Numbered from the stretch's first letter, positions 1 to 7,743 are shown. The stretch: DNA of 18,275 nucleotides from Collinsella aerofaciens (GCA_021641225.1 JAJWXI010000004.1:19276-37550); one strand, 5' to 3'. The notes: a model not told the origin generated them from the sequence alone. Numbers and translations: made by a program.

Positions 1-298
1 GCTTGCGCTTCAGCTGCGGGAACTCGGTGCGCAAGTCATCGCTCGTCCTGCCTTTGATGCGCTTTACGGCCCGGTGGATGCCGAACTGGGGGTCGACCGA
101 GATGAGCATGTGCACGCGGTCGGGCATGACCTCGATTTCCCTTATCTCGAAATCGAGCTCTTCCGCAACCTCGTGCGCAATCTCCTTGAAGCGGGAGTCG
201 ATGCCGTCCACGAGCACCTTTCTGCGGTATTTCGGGCAGAAGACCACATGGTAGTCGCAGCTCCAGACTATGTTGTCGTTGCTTCTGTATCTATCCAT
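1..298 (-). CDS. tnpA: IS200/IS605-family transposase TnpA, C-terminus cut off by window edge
   Basis: About 99 N-terminal residues are visible, beginning MDRYRSNDNIVW. Family-typical stretches are WSCDYHVVFCPKYRRK near residues 12-27, the HUH region MPDRVHMLISVDPQFGIHR near residue 60, and AVKRIKGRTS after it. TnpA of this family is a small Y1 HUH single-strand transposase; the catalytic tyrosine lies beyond the visible part. The start is the ATG whose complement is at 296-298; no other in-frame Met precedes the conserved domain. Oddity: the first His of the HUH motif reads Arg (codon CGC), giving R-V-H, which should weaken metal binding unless this subgroup tolerates it. No tnpB is seen. 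The hairpins at 318-347 and 385-409 lie upstream, where the element's left end would be. Family assignment is firm; activity is uncertain. Confidence 0.9.
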   Translation of the reverse strand, partial: MDRYRSNDNIVWSCDYHVVFCPKYRRKVLVDGIDSRFKEIAHEVAEELDFEIREIEVMPDRVHMLISVDPQFGIHRAVKRIKGRTSDDLRTEFPQLKRK

Positions 299-317
299 AC
301 AAACAGTATACCACTTG

Positions 318-347
318 CAGCCGTATATGTATATCGGCTGACGCCGA
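318..347. repeat. Paired small hairpins upstream of tnpA (possible IS left-end structure)
   Basis: CAGCCG (318-323) pairs with CGGCTG (335-340) across an AT-rich loop. Overlapping it, TCGGC (334-338) pairs with GCCGA (343-347). IS200/IS605 elements carry subterminal imperfect hairpins recognised by TnpA as single strands, and the position just upstream of tnpA fits. The exact element end cannot be placed from this window, so the role is inferred. Confidence 0.4.
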
Positions 348-384
348 TGCGCCTTATATCCACATATCTGAAGAAAGGGGTTTT

Positions 385-409
385 GCGGCGCTTTTGATAA
401 AAGAGCCGC
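385..409. repeat. Strong hairpin between tnpA and trxA
   Basis: An 11-position stem with a single G/A mismatch (385-395 against 399-409) closes on a 3-nt loop GAT. Neither strand has a T-run after it, so it is not a classical intrinsic terminator. It could be part of the IS left end, or a structure that limits read-through into tnpA. Confidence 0.4.
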
Positions 410-499
410 CCGCGAGTGGTTGCTTTGCGAGCCGCTGGGTATAAGCACGGTCGTACTGAGTTTTACGCGGCCAAGCCGCGTCGCATTATGGAGGTCACC

Positions 500-820
500 A
501 TGGCTGACATTAAGCAGATCACCCCCGAGAACTTCGACGCCGTCGTCAACGATAGCCTGCCCGTACTGGTTGATTTTTGGGCCCCGTGGTGCGGCCCATG
601 TCGTTCGCTCTCGCCCATCGTTGACGAGGTAGCTGATGAGCTGGCCGGCAAGCTTGCCGTCGCCAAGTGCAACGTCGACGACAACCAGGACCTCGCCATG
701 AAGTTTGGCGTCATGAGCATCCCCACGCTGATCGTCTTTAAGAATGGCGAGGAAATTGACCGCTCGGTTGGCGCGCTGCCCAAGGCAAGGCTGCAGGCGC
801 TGCTGGAGAAGCACCTGTAA
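500..820 (+). CDS. trxA: Thioredoxin
   Basis: This 106-residue protein has the usual length of a single-domain cytoplasmic thioredoxin, the dithiol reductant for enzymes such as ribonucleotide reductase and peroxiredoxins. The active site WCGPC lies at residues 30-34 (redox Cys31 and Cys34), preceded by VDFWAP with the buried Asp25. The cis-proline loop SIPT and the FKNGEE turn follow. The start at ATG 500 was chosen because GGAGG (490-494) sits six bases upstream and MADIKQITPENF is a normal thioredoxin N-terminus. The longer in-frame reading from 416 has no ribosome site and no homology-like content. The gene appears monocistronic and ends before the terminator at 931-968. No thioredoxin reductase gene is nearby. 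Confidence 0.96.
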   Translation: MADIKQITPENFDAVVNDSLPVLVDFWAPWCGPCRSLSPIVDEVADELAGKLAVAKCNVDDNQDLAMKFGVMSIPTLIVFKNGEEIDRSVGALPKARLQALLEKHL

Positions 821-930
821 TACGCCGGTCGCACGCTGCCGTCCGTGAGCGGATTTGCACCGCTCGCCGGAGTGCCGGGTACGCCCCGCGTAACCACGGA
901 TAGTATGGTAGGTACAAACAGCCCCCAGTG

Positions 931-968
931 AACGGGTGCGGGTCAGACGGACTCGCACCCGTTTTCTT
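931..968 (+). terminator. Intrinsic terminator after trxA
   Basis: A perfect 10-bp stem (931-940, AACGGGTGCG, with 954-963) has a 13-nt loop and is followed by a TTTTCTT tract. It lies about 110 bases after the trxA stop and isolates trxA from the downstream nickel/hyp block. Confidence 0.85.
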
Positions 969-1040
969 ATGCGGCGCTGCTTAGAGCGGGCGTAGTAGAA
1001 TCTGAACCACTGGATTGCCCCGTACAAAAGGAGATTTTCC

Positions 1041-1289
1041 ATGCATGATGTTGGAATGAACATGAGCCAGCTTGCCATGAGCGTCAAGCAGGTCGACGAC
1101 ACGATCGAGCTCGCTCACGAGTGGAGCCATCAGCTGCTGCATGCGACCGAGAACTTTGATATGGAGCGCATCGGCGCCAAGCTCGAGGCCGCCATGGCCG
1201 CGCTGCACGAGGCCCACGACGCGCTCGAGGGCTACGAGGAGGCCATCGAGGCCGATCACAACTCCGTCGGCTCCGTAAAGCTGGTGTAA
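1041..1289 (+). CDS. Small helical His-containing protein, upstream partner of nikR
   Basis: This 82-residue protein is not assigned to a known family. It is predicted to be almost entirely alpha-helical, with heptad-like stretches (MERIGAKLEAAMAALHEAHDAL), many Glu and seven His residues (for example HEWSHQLLH), and no signal peptide or membrane segment. ATG 1041 is supported by AAAAGGAG about seven bases upstream; Met6 and Met8 are alternative starts. Its stop is one base from the GTG start of nikR, so the two are almost certainly co-transcribed and probably translationally coupled. That placement beside nickel-handling genes suggests a metal-related or hydrogenase-maturation role, but this is inference only. 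Confidence 0.75.
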   Translation: MHDVGMNMSQLAMSVKQVDDTIELAHEWSHQLLHATENFDMERIGAKLEAAMAALHEAHDALEGYEEAIEADHNSVGSVKLV

Positions 1290-1290
1290 C

Positions 1291-1803
1291 GTGGCCGAGC
1301 ACGAGCACGCTAACGGCTGCGAGCACGCACATGATCACGGCGCGGGCGCCGAGGCGAGCTGCCGTTGCAGCGGCCCCAACTCCGAGCTGGTCCGCTTTTC
1401 GGTCACCGCACCCGATGACCTGCTGCGCCGCTTTGACAAGCAGATTGCGCGCCGCGGCGATGTGGCCAACCGCTCCGAGGCCGTACGCGACCTGATTCGC
1501 GCCTCGATCGCCAAGGAGCAGATGCGCACGCCCGACGAGCAGGTCATCGGATCGCTCACCATGATTTACGACCACCACACCGGCGACTTGACGCGCCGCC
1601 TGGACGAGGTGCAGCACGACTACACCGACGAGATCGTCTCGACCATGCATGTGCACCTGGATCACCACAACTGCCTGGAGATTCTGGCGCTCAAGGGTCG
1701 CGGCGAGCGCGTCTACGAGCTGGCCGACCGCCTGCTGGGCCTTCGCGGCGTTAAGCACGGCGAGCTCACGTGTGCAGCCACCGGACAAAGTCTAGAACTG
1801 TAG
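1291..1803 (+). CDS. nikR: Nickel-responsive transcriptional regulator NikR
   Basis: A 170-residue ribbon-helix-helix repressor with a C-terminal ACT-like nickel-binding domain. The DNA-binding part is residues 32-75 (ELVRFSVTAPDDLLRRFD...NRSEAVRDLIR). The square-planar Ni ligands of E. coli NikR (His76, His87, His89, Cys95) align with His109, His120, His122 and Cys128 in the HVHLDHHNC motif. The start is GTG 1291, directly after the upstream stop. Unusual: the first 30 residues form an extra tail with Cys10, Cys24 and Cys26 plus His4, 6, 12, 14 and 16, absent from the short (about 133-residue) enterobacterial protein. NikR normally represses nickel uptake genes when Ni is replete; its position before hypFCDE suggests control of nickel supply for hydrogenase. 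No convincing NikR operator was recognised here. Confidence 0.93.
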   Translation: MAEHEHANGCEHAHDHGAGAEASCRCSGPNSELVRFSVTAPDDLLRRFDKQIARRGDVANRSEAVRDLIRASIAKEQMRTPDEQVIGSLTMIYDHHTGDLTRRLDEVQHDYTDEIVSTMHVHLDHHNCLEILALKGRGERVYELADRLLGLRGVKHGELTCAATGQSLEL

Positions 1804-1806
1804 CGC

Positions 1807-1886
1807 ACCTGCCAAAAAGGGACAGGTTTGTTTTGGCAGGTCTAACGTTTTACCTACCAAAATAAACCTGTCCCTTTTTGGTCGGT
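1807..1886. repeat. Head-to-head pair of the 35-bp repeat (family A) between nikR and hypF
   Basis: Two 35-bp copies (1807-1841 and 1852-1886) in opposite orientation are separated by 10 bp and form an 80-bp palindrome. Each copy has its own terminal inverted repeat (ACCTGCCAAAA ... TTTTGGCAGGT, perfect in the first copy) around a centre containing GGGACAGG. It starts four bases after the nikR stop and ends about seven bases before the hypF ribosome site. It could fold strongly in the nikR-hypF transcript and separate expression of the two genes. Confidence 0.9.
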
Positions 1887-1905
1887 TTTGACGAGGGAGG
1901 GCCGC

Positions 1906-4365
1906 ATGCGGCATGTGCATATCCATGTAACGGGCATTGTGCAGGGCGTTGGCATGCGGCCGTTTGTGTATCGCGAGGCCATGACGCACGACATTTGCGG
2001 CTGGGTGCTCAACGCGGGCGACGGCGTGCATGTCGAGGCGCATGCTTGCGCCGAGGCACTTGAGGACTTTGTTGCAGCGCTTTCGGAGCACGCGCCTGCG
2101 GCGGCTCGTGTGGAGCATGTCGAGGTTGCCGAGCTGGCGGCTGGCGCTTGGGATGCCGCTGACGAGCAGGACTTTCGCATTGTGGCGTCGCAGGACCAGA
2201 CCGCGCACACGACGCTCATCTCGCCCGATATCGCCACCTGCGATGACTGTCTGCGCGAGCTGTTCGACCCCGCCGACCGACGCTTTCACTACCCCTTTAT
2301 CAACTGCACCAACTGCGGACCGCGCTTTACCATCATCCGCTCGCTACCTTATGACCGAACGGCCACCTCGATGGACCGCTTTCCCATGTGCCCCACCTGC
2401 GCCGCGGAGTATGCCGACCCGCTCGATCGGCGCTTCCATGCGCAGCCCGATGCCTGCTTTGATTGCGGGCCGCATATTACGTGGCGTGAGGTTAACCGCG
2501 ACGGAAAACCGGCGGTCGCTGGCGCAACGCCGGTCATCGGCTCCACGCGCGAAACCAGCGACGCCATTATTGAGCGTTGCGCCGAACTGCTTGGCTGCGG
2601 CGGCATCGTCGCCATCAAGGGGCTGGGCGGATTTCACCTGGCGTGCAACGCCGCCAACGAGCAGGCGGTGACCAAGCTGCGCCGTCGCAAGCGGCGCAGC
2701 AACAAGCCACTCGCCGTCATGGTGCGCAGCCTGGGCGACGCCGAGCGCCTGTGCCATATCGACGATGCCGAGCGCAACCTGCTGACCGGCAGCGTCCGCC
2801 CCATTGTGCTGCTGCGCCGACGCGCCGCTGGCAGCGACACCCACGGCTCCCCCGACGTCCTCGAGCTCGCGCCATCTGTCGCGCACGACCTGCCCGAGCT
2901 CGGCGTCATGCTCCCCTACACCCCGCTCCAGCATTTGCTGCTCGCCGCAGCCGCAGCCCGTGACATGCACGCACTCGTTATGACCAGCGGGAACTTGAGC
3001 GAAGAACCTATCGAAACCGACGACAATCTTGCATGGGAGCACCTTGTTGCCGCCGGCATCGCCGACGCACTGCTCGGCAACGACCGCGCGATCCTCTCGC
3101 GTTACGACGACTCCGTGGTGCGCGCGGTCGACGGCGCCACTATGCCCGTGCGCCGCGCCCGTGGCTATGCGCCGCAACCGCTACCGCTACCGACGATCGA
3201 TGCCGCCGCGCCCTGCGTGCTCGCCTGCGGGCCGCAGCAAAAGGCAACGATCGCACTCACGCGCGATGATCCGGACTGCCCGGCGTCCTGTTTTGTGTCG
3301 CAGCATATCGGCGATGTCGAAAACGGCGCGACCTTCGACGCCTGGAACGCCGCGCGCACGCGCTTGGAAGACCTCTTTGATCTGGCGCACGCCGCTCTGG
3401 CCTGCGATTTGCACCCCGGATATCTGTCGAGCCAGTGGGCACGCGAGCAGGCACGGGAACAGGACCTGCCACTTGTCGAAGTCCAGCACCATCATGCGCA
3501 CATTGCGAGCGTAATGGCCGAAGCTATCGCCGCAGGCCAGCTTGCGCCCGACGTGCACGTCCTCGGCATCGCCTTCGATGGAACGGGTGCCGGCACCGAC
3601 GGCACCATATGGGGCGGCGAGTTTCTTATCGCCGGCCTCGCCGATTTTGAGCGCGCCGCGCACCTGCGCACCTGGCCGCTGCCCGGTGGCGCCGCATCCG
3701 TGCGCGATGCTCGGCGCAATGCGTTCTCCCTGCTCAGCGAGCTCGGTTTGATCGAGCACCCGGGTGCCGCGGGACTTTTGAGTCGTCTCGACGAGCAAAC
3801 GCGCAGCGTGACGGCAACGATGATCGAGCGAAACATCAACAGCCCGCGCACGAGCAGCATGGGCCGCCTGTTTGACGCCGCAGCCGCGATGCTGGGCATC
3901 TGCGGCACTGCAACCTATGAGGGCGAGCCCGCCATCGAGCTCGAAGCCGCCGCTTGGCGTGCGCTCGGCGGAAAAAGCGCCTCTTCTACCGATAGCCTGG
4001 CTGGTGCATCAACACCTGCCGACGGCTCCCCGATTTTGGATTCCCAGCCACTTTTTGAGGCGCTTTTGAGTGGAATCGAGGCCGGTGCTCCGGCCGACAA
4101 GCTCGCGCTCGGCTTCCATATCGTCATTGCGCGTGCGTCGGCCCAAGTCGCAAGCGAAATCTGCGCTCGCGAAGGCATCGACACCGTCGCGCTCTCGGGC
4201 GGCGTATTCATGAACCGACTTTTGCTTCGTTTCCTCACGCGCGAGCTCAAAGACGCAGGGCTCACTGTCTTGGTTCCCCAGACCGTGCCCGTCAACGATG
4301 GCTGCATCGCCTACGGGCAGGCGGCCATCGCACGCGCTCGCCTTGCGCAGACCGCGCCGCGATAG
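1906..4365 (+). CDS. hypF: Carbamoyltransferase HypF (NiFe hydrogenase maturation)
   Basis: HypF uses carbamoyl phosphate and ATP to make carbamoyl-adenylate and transfers the carbamoyl group to the C-terminal Cys of HypE, the source of the CN ligands of the hydrogenase iron. Its 819 residues are slightly longer than typical (about 750). Domain order: acylphosphatase (residues 1-93, VQGVGMRPF with Arg18), two zinc-finger pairs (Cys112/115 with 134/137; Cys162/165 with 184/187), YrdC-like domain (KGLGGFHLACNA) and a Kae1-like domain with the metal-binding QHHHAHIAS motif and LSGGVFMNRLL near the end. Start at ATG 1906 was chosen because GAGGGAGG lies just upstream and MRHVHIHVTG begins the acylphosphatase fold; the TTG at 1888 lies before that ribosome site. 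It is followed by hypC after 131 bp. Confidence 0.97.
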   Translation: MRHVHIHVTGIVQGVGMRPFVYREAMTHDICGWVLNAGDGVHVEAHACAEALEDFVAALSEHAPAAARVEHVEVAELAAGAWDAADEQDFRIVASQDQTAHTTLISPDIATCDDCLRELFDPADRRFHYPFINCTNCGPRFTIIRSLPYDRTATSMDRFPMCPTCAAEYADPLDRRFHAQPDACFDCGPHITWREVNRDGKPAVAGATPVIGSTRETSDAIIERCAELLGCGGIVAIKGLGGFHLACNAANEQAVTKLRRRKRRSNKPLAVMVRSLGDAERLCHIDDAERNLLTGSVRPIVLLRRRAAGSDTHGSPDVLELAPSVAHDLPELGVMLPYTPLQHLLLAAAAARDMHALVMTSGNLSEEPIETDDNLAWEHLVAAGIADALLGNDRAILSRYDDSVVRAVDGATMPVRRARGYAPQPLPLPTIDAAAPCVLACGPQQKATIALTRDDPDCPASCFVSQHIGDVENGATFDAWNAARTRLEDLFDLAHAALACDLHPGYLSSQWAREQAREQDLPLVEVQHHHAHIASVMAEAIAAGQLAPDVHVLGIAFDGTGAGTDGTIWGGEFLIAGLADFERAAHLRTWPLPGGAASVRDARRNAFSLLSELGLIEHPGAAGLLSRLDEQTRSVTATMIERNINSPRTSSMGRLFDAAAAMLGICGTATYEGEPAIELEAAAWRALGGKSASSTDSLAGASTPADGSPILDSQPLFEALLSGIEAGAPADKLALGFHIVIARASAQVASEICAREGIDTVALSGGVFMNRLLLRFLTRELKDAGLTVLVPQTVPVNDGCIAYGQAAIARARLAQTAPR

Positions 4366-4436
4366 GCAGTTCGGCCAGCCCGTGCGCCGCCGTCTCACAG
4401 GTGTAACGCGTTTGCCCGCAACCCCCGCGAGCGCTA

Positions 4437-4450
4437 CCATCAATTGATGG
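4437..4450. promoter_or_regulatory. 14-bp perfect palindrome upstream of hypC (candidate operator)
   Basis: CCATCAATTGATGG is a perfect palindrome in the only sizeable gap (131 bp) of the hyp cluster, 47 bases before the hypC start. An AT-rich stretch and TATAAA follow at about 4481. A regulator-binding site for a hypCDE promoter is plausible, but no clear -35/-10 pair could be drawn. Confidence 0.3.
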
Positions 4451-4496
4451 ATTATTAAGCGCCTATCCAGCGCAAAGCGTATAAAAGGGGAACAAA

Positions 4497-4757
4497 ATGT
4501 GCCTTGCCGTTCCCGGTAAAGTAGTCAAACGCGACGACGACCTCAAAGCCACCGTCGACATGATGGGCATCGAGCGTCCCGTGTCGCTGCGACTCGTGCC
4601 GACGGCGCAGGTGGGCGACTATGTTCTCGTGCATGCCGGCTTTGGCATCCAGATCGTCGACGAGCAGGAAGCGCAAGAGACGCTCGAACTCGTCAACGCC
4701 ATGACCGAGCTGGTCGAAGAAGACCAGCTCGCCACCAACCCGGCCGAGGCATACTAG
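4497..4757 (+). CDS. hypC: Hydrogenase maturation chaperone HypC
   Basis: An 86-residue HypC/HybG-family protein. The hallmark N-terminus MCLAVPGKV is present; Cys2, exposed after Met removal, binds the iron being assembled and the large-subunit precursor. The conserved GDYVLVHAGFGIQIVDEQEA segment (residues 40-59) is also present. HypC works with HypD as the scaffold for the Fe(CN)2CO unit and then carries it to the hydrogenase large subunit. An AAAAGGGG ribosome site lies just upstream. The stop TAG shares its last base with the GTG of hypD, implying translational coupling. Confidence 0.97.
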   Translation: MCLAVPGKVVKRDDDLKATVDMMGIERPVSLRLVPTAQVGDYVLVHAGFGIQIVDEQEAQETLELVNAMTELVEEDQLATNPAEAY

Positions 4758-5869
4758 TGGCGGTCGAGCAGCCGGCGCGCTCCGGTATCGACTTTTCGGC
4801 ATTCCGCAATCCCAAGCTTGCCCGCGAACTCATCGAGCGCATTTATGGGCTTGTCGGCGACCGCCGCATCAACCTTATGGAAGTCTGCGGCACGCATACG
4901 GTGAGCATCGGTCGCTACGGCTTTCGCTCCATCATGCCGGCCGGGCTCAAGCTGCTGAGCGGTCCGGGCTGCCCCGTCTGCGTCACCGCCAACCGTGACA
5001 TCGACCACGCAATCGCACTCGCCAAGATGGATGGCGCCATCATCACCACCTTTGGCGACATGATGCGCGTGCCCGGGTCGTCTACCTCGCTCGCCGCACA
5101 AAAGGCGGCGGGGCGTGACATCCGCATCGTCTACTCCCCGCTCGACGCGCTCGATATTGCCGAGCAAAACCCCGACCGCCCGGTCATCTTTATGGGTGTG
5201 GGCTTTGAGACCACGACGCCCACCATCGCCGCCGCCATTTTGGAGGCAGATGTGCGCGGGCTCCAGAACTTCTCGGTCTATTGCTCCCACAAGACCACGC
5301 CGCCGGCGCTGCGCGCGATTGCCAACGACCCCGAGACGACCATCGACGGCTTTATCCTGCCGGGCCATGTCGCCACCATCGCAGGCCTGGCGCCCTTTGG
5401 CTTTTTGGTCGACGAGTTTAAGACCCCGGGCGTGGTTACCGGATTTGAGCCGGTCGATATTCTGCAGGGCATCTGCATGCTGGTTCAGATGGTTGTTGAG
5501 GGACGGCCCGCGATCGACAACGCGTACCGCCGCGGCGTCAATGCGGAAGGCAATCCCGTGGCGCGCCAGCTGGTCGAGCAGGTATTTGAGCCGTGCGATA
5601 CCACGTGGCGCGGGCTGGGACCGATTGCCGCCTCGGGCCTTTCCATCCGTCCCGAGTTCTCGCGTTTTGACGCCGGCGTCCGCTATGACGTGCCGATCGA
5701 ACCGACGGTCGAGCCGCGCGGATGCCGTTGCGGCGACGTGCTGCGCGGGGCCATCACACCGAGCGACTGCCCGTTGTTCGGCCACGCCTGCACGCCCGAG
5801 CATCCTGTTGGCCCGTGCATGGTGAGCTCGGAAGGCAGCTGTGCGGCGTACTACCGTTACCAAGGCTAG
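4757..5869 (+). CDS. hypD: Fe-S scaffold protein HypD (hydrogenase maturation)
   Basis: A 370-residue protein of normal length. HypD carries a 4Fe-4S cluster and, with HypC, is the platform where CN and CO are attached to iron. Visible signatures are MEVCGTHT (Cys44), SGPGCPVC (Cys72 and Cys75), the PGHV segment, and the C-terminal CRCGDVLRG with further Cys residues (CPLFGHACTPEHPVGPCMVSSEGSCAAYY). GTG 4757 overlaps the hypC stop by one base; no better ATG start precedes the conserved region (MEVCGTHT begins at residue 41). It is followed by hypE after 29 bases. Confidence 0.97.
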   Translation: MAVEQPARSGIDFSAFRNPKLARELIERIYGLVGDRRINLMEVCGTHTVSIGRYGFRSIMPAGLKLLSGPGCPVCVTANRDIDHAIALAKMDGAIITTFGDMMRVPGSSTSLAAQKAAGRDIRIVYSPLDALDIAEQNPDRPVIFMGVGFETTTPTIAAAILEADVRGLQNFSVYCSHKTTPPALRAIANDPETTIDGFILPGHVATIAGLAPFGFLVDEFKTPGVVTGFEPVDILQGICMLVQMVVEGRPAIDNAYRRGVNAEGNPVARQLVEQVFEPCDTTWRGLGPIAASGLSIRPEFSRFDAGVRYDVPIEPTVEPRGCRCGDVLRGAITPSDCPLFGHACTPEHPVGPCMVSSEGSCAAYYRYQG

Positions 5870-5898
5870 CCCGAACATCCCCGATTGGAGTTTTCGAT

Positions 5899-6933
5899 AT
5901 GTCTCGTACTGCCACCGATAGCACTGTCCTGCTGGGCCATGGCTCCGGCGGGCAGATGATGAAACGCATCATCGACGAGGTCTTTCTGGATGCCTTTGGG
6001 TCGCCCGAGCTGCTCGAAGGCAACGACGCCGGCGTCGCCGCGCTGCCCGGCAGCGGGCGCATCGCCATGTCGACCGACAGCTTTGTGGTGACGCCGCAGT
6101 TCTTCCCCGGTGGCAATATCGGCAGGCTCGCCGTGTGCGGAACCGTCAACGACGTCGCGACCTCGGGCGCCAACGTGCGCTATCTTTCGTGCGGTTTTAT
6201 CCTCGAAGAGGGCTATCCCATGGATAAGCTACGCCAGATTGTGCAGACCATGGCCGAAACGGCATGCGAGGCAGGCGTCAAAATCATCACCGGCGACACC
6301 AAGGTGGTCGAGCGCGGCGGGGCCGACGGCGTCTACATCAATACCGCCGGCGTGGGCGAGGTGCCTGCGGGCGTGACGCTCAGCGGCGCAAACTGCAAGC
6401 CCGGAGACGTCATCCTGGTCTCGGGCACGCTGGGCGACCACGGCATCGCCATCATGAGCCAGCGCGAGGGCCTGGCGTTCTCGAGCAACATCGAGAGCGA
6501 CGCCGCGCCCCTCAACCACCTGATTGCCGACGTACTGGCCGCCGCTCCCGACACACGCTGCTTCCGCGATCCCACGCGCGGAGGCCTGGCGTCCACGCTC
6601 AACGAGTTTGCGCAGGCCAGCGACGTTGCCATGGAAATCGATGAGGACGCCGTGCCCGTGCGCCCCGACGTGCAGGCCGCCTGCGAGATGCTCGGCTACG
6701 ACGTGCTGCAGGTGGCAAACGAGGGCAAGATGGTCGCCGTGGTGCCAGCCGAACAGGCCGACGCGGCGTTAGCAGCCATGCGTGCCGCCCGCTACGGCGA
6801 GAACGCCGCCATCATCGGTCGCGTGCTGCCGGTCGCCGAAGGCGCTCGACCCGCCGTTCGCGTGCGCACCGGCTGGGGCTCGACCCGCATCCTCGACATG
6901 CTCGTGGGAGAGCAGCTGCCGAGGATTTGCTAG
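5899..6933 (+). CDS. hypE: Carbamoyl dehydratase HypE (hydrogenase maturation)
   Basis: A 344-residue PurM/AIR-synthase-fold protein. HypE accepts the carbamoyl group from HypF on its C-terminal Cys and dehydrates it with ATP to a thiocyanate, which donates CN to iron on HypCD. The chain ends in the expected LPRIC tail, so the acceptor Cys344 is intact. Other family features are LLGHGSGGQMMKRII near the start, GNDAG, MSTDSFVV, GTVNDVATSGA, ITGDTKVV and FRDPTRGGLAS. Start ATG 5899 has GGAG eight bases upstream; the in-frame extension to 5722 lies inside hypD. It is the last gene of the hypFCDE run; hypA and hypB do not follow. Confidence 0.97.
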   Translation: MSRTATDSTVLLGHGSGGQMMKRIIDEVFLDAFGSPELLEGNDAGVAALPGSGRIAMSTDSFVVTPQFFPGGNIGRLAVCGTVNDVATSGANVRYLSCGFILEEGYPMDKLRQIVQTMAETACEAGVKIITGDTKVVERGGADGVYINTAGVGEVPAGVTLSGANCKPGDVILVSGTLGDHGIAIMSQREGLAFSSNIESDAAPLNHLIADVLAAAPDTRCFRDPTRGGLASTLNEFAQASDVAMEIDEDAVPVRPDVQAACEMLGYDVLQVANEGKMVAVVPAEQADAALAAMRAARYGENAAIIGRVLPVAEGARPAVRVRTGWGSTRILDMLVGEQLPRIC

Positions 6934-7059
6934 CGGCAAAGACTTGCGGCTGGCGCAGCGCAGGTCGAGGCTGCTACAGATATTCAGATTCCAGGCACGC
7001 TCGACACGCAAGCCCAGTATCATGGGGTGCGCTTTACAACTCAAACGGCAGGAGCACCC

Positions 7060-7728
7060 ATGGCAGCAGCCTATTCCCATGTGATCTTTGATCTGGACGG
7101 CACCATCCTCAATACGCTCGAGGACCTGGCGGCCGCCGGCAACCATACCTGCGAGATGCACGGCTGGCCCACATTTGCCGTGGACGAGTACCGCTACAAG
7201 GTGGGAAACGGCATGCTTAAGCTGGTCGAGCGTTTTATGCCTGCCGAGTACGCGGGCGACGGCCGCATGTTTGAGCAGACGCTTGCCGAGTTTAGGGCCT
7301 ATTACGGCGAGCACAAGGAAGACCACACCGCTCCCTACGATGGCACGATCGAGATGCTCGACCGCCTGCGCGCCGCGGGCATTCAGCTTGCCGTGCTCAC
7401 CAACAAGGACCATATTTCGGCGGCCCCGCTTATCGAAAAGTACTGTGGTCCCGATCGTTTTGCGCTGGTGCAGGGTCGTGTCGACGCGTTTCCGCCCAAG
7501 CCCGAGGCACCCGTCACGCTGCATGTGATGGAAGAGCTGGGCGCTGACCCGGCGACCACGCTCTACGTAGGCGATTCGAATGTCGATGTTCTGACCGGCC
7601 ACAACGCCGGCCTTAAGAGCGCAGGCGTCACCTGGGGCTTCCGCGGCCGAGCAGAGCTGGAGGCCGCCGGCGCCGACTACGTGGTGGATAGCCAAGACGA
7701 ACTTGCCGCGCTGATCCTGGACGAATAG
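7060..7728 (+). CDS. HAD-family phosphatase, phosphoglycolate phosphatase type
   Basis: A 222-residue haloacid-dehalogenase hydrolase with a helical cap. Motif I is FDLDGTILNT (nucleophile Asp11, acid Asp13), motif II AVLTNKD, a motif III Lys lies in FPPKPE, and motif IV is YVGDSNVDV with the Mg-binding Asp. The arrangement matches Gph/PpaX-like enzymes that dephosphorylate small phosphometabolites such as 2-phosphoglycolate; the true substrate cannot be read from sequence. ATG 7060 has AGGAG five bases upstream; the GTG at 7027 would add 11 residues before the fold. It lies 126 bp after hypE, with no terminator between, so read-through from the hyp run is possible, but nothing ties it functionally to hydrogenase maturation. 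Confidence 0.9.
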   Translation: MAAAYSHVIFDLDGTILNTLEDLAAAGNHTCEMHGWPTFAVDEYRYKVGNGMLKLVERFMPAEYAGDGRMFEQTLAEFRAYYGEHKEDHTAPYDGTIEMLDRLRAAGIQLAVLTNKDHISAAPLIEKYCGPDRFALVQGRVDAFPPKPEAPVTLHVMEELGADPATTLYVGDSNVDVLTGHNAGLKSAGVTWGFRGRAELEAAGADYVVDSQDELAALILDE

Positions 7729-7743
7729 CAGGGCTGTCGCCCC

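Noticed and set aside
821..930. RNA gene or small ORF between trxA and its terminator
   Set aside because: Weak local inverted repeats only; no tRNA cloverleaf or coding signal could be supported.
1807..1886. CRISPR array
   Set aside because: Copies are inverted rather than direct, spacing is irregular and there are no unique spacers of constant length or cas genes.
1888..1905. TTG start for hypF six codons upstream
   Set aside because: The ribosome site GAGGGAGG lies inside that extension, and the ATG at 1906 begins the acylphosphatase fold directly.
4754..5878. 374-residue minus-strand frame opposite hypD
   Set aside because: hypD shows every family signature in the plus frame; this is its shadow.
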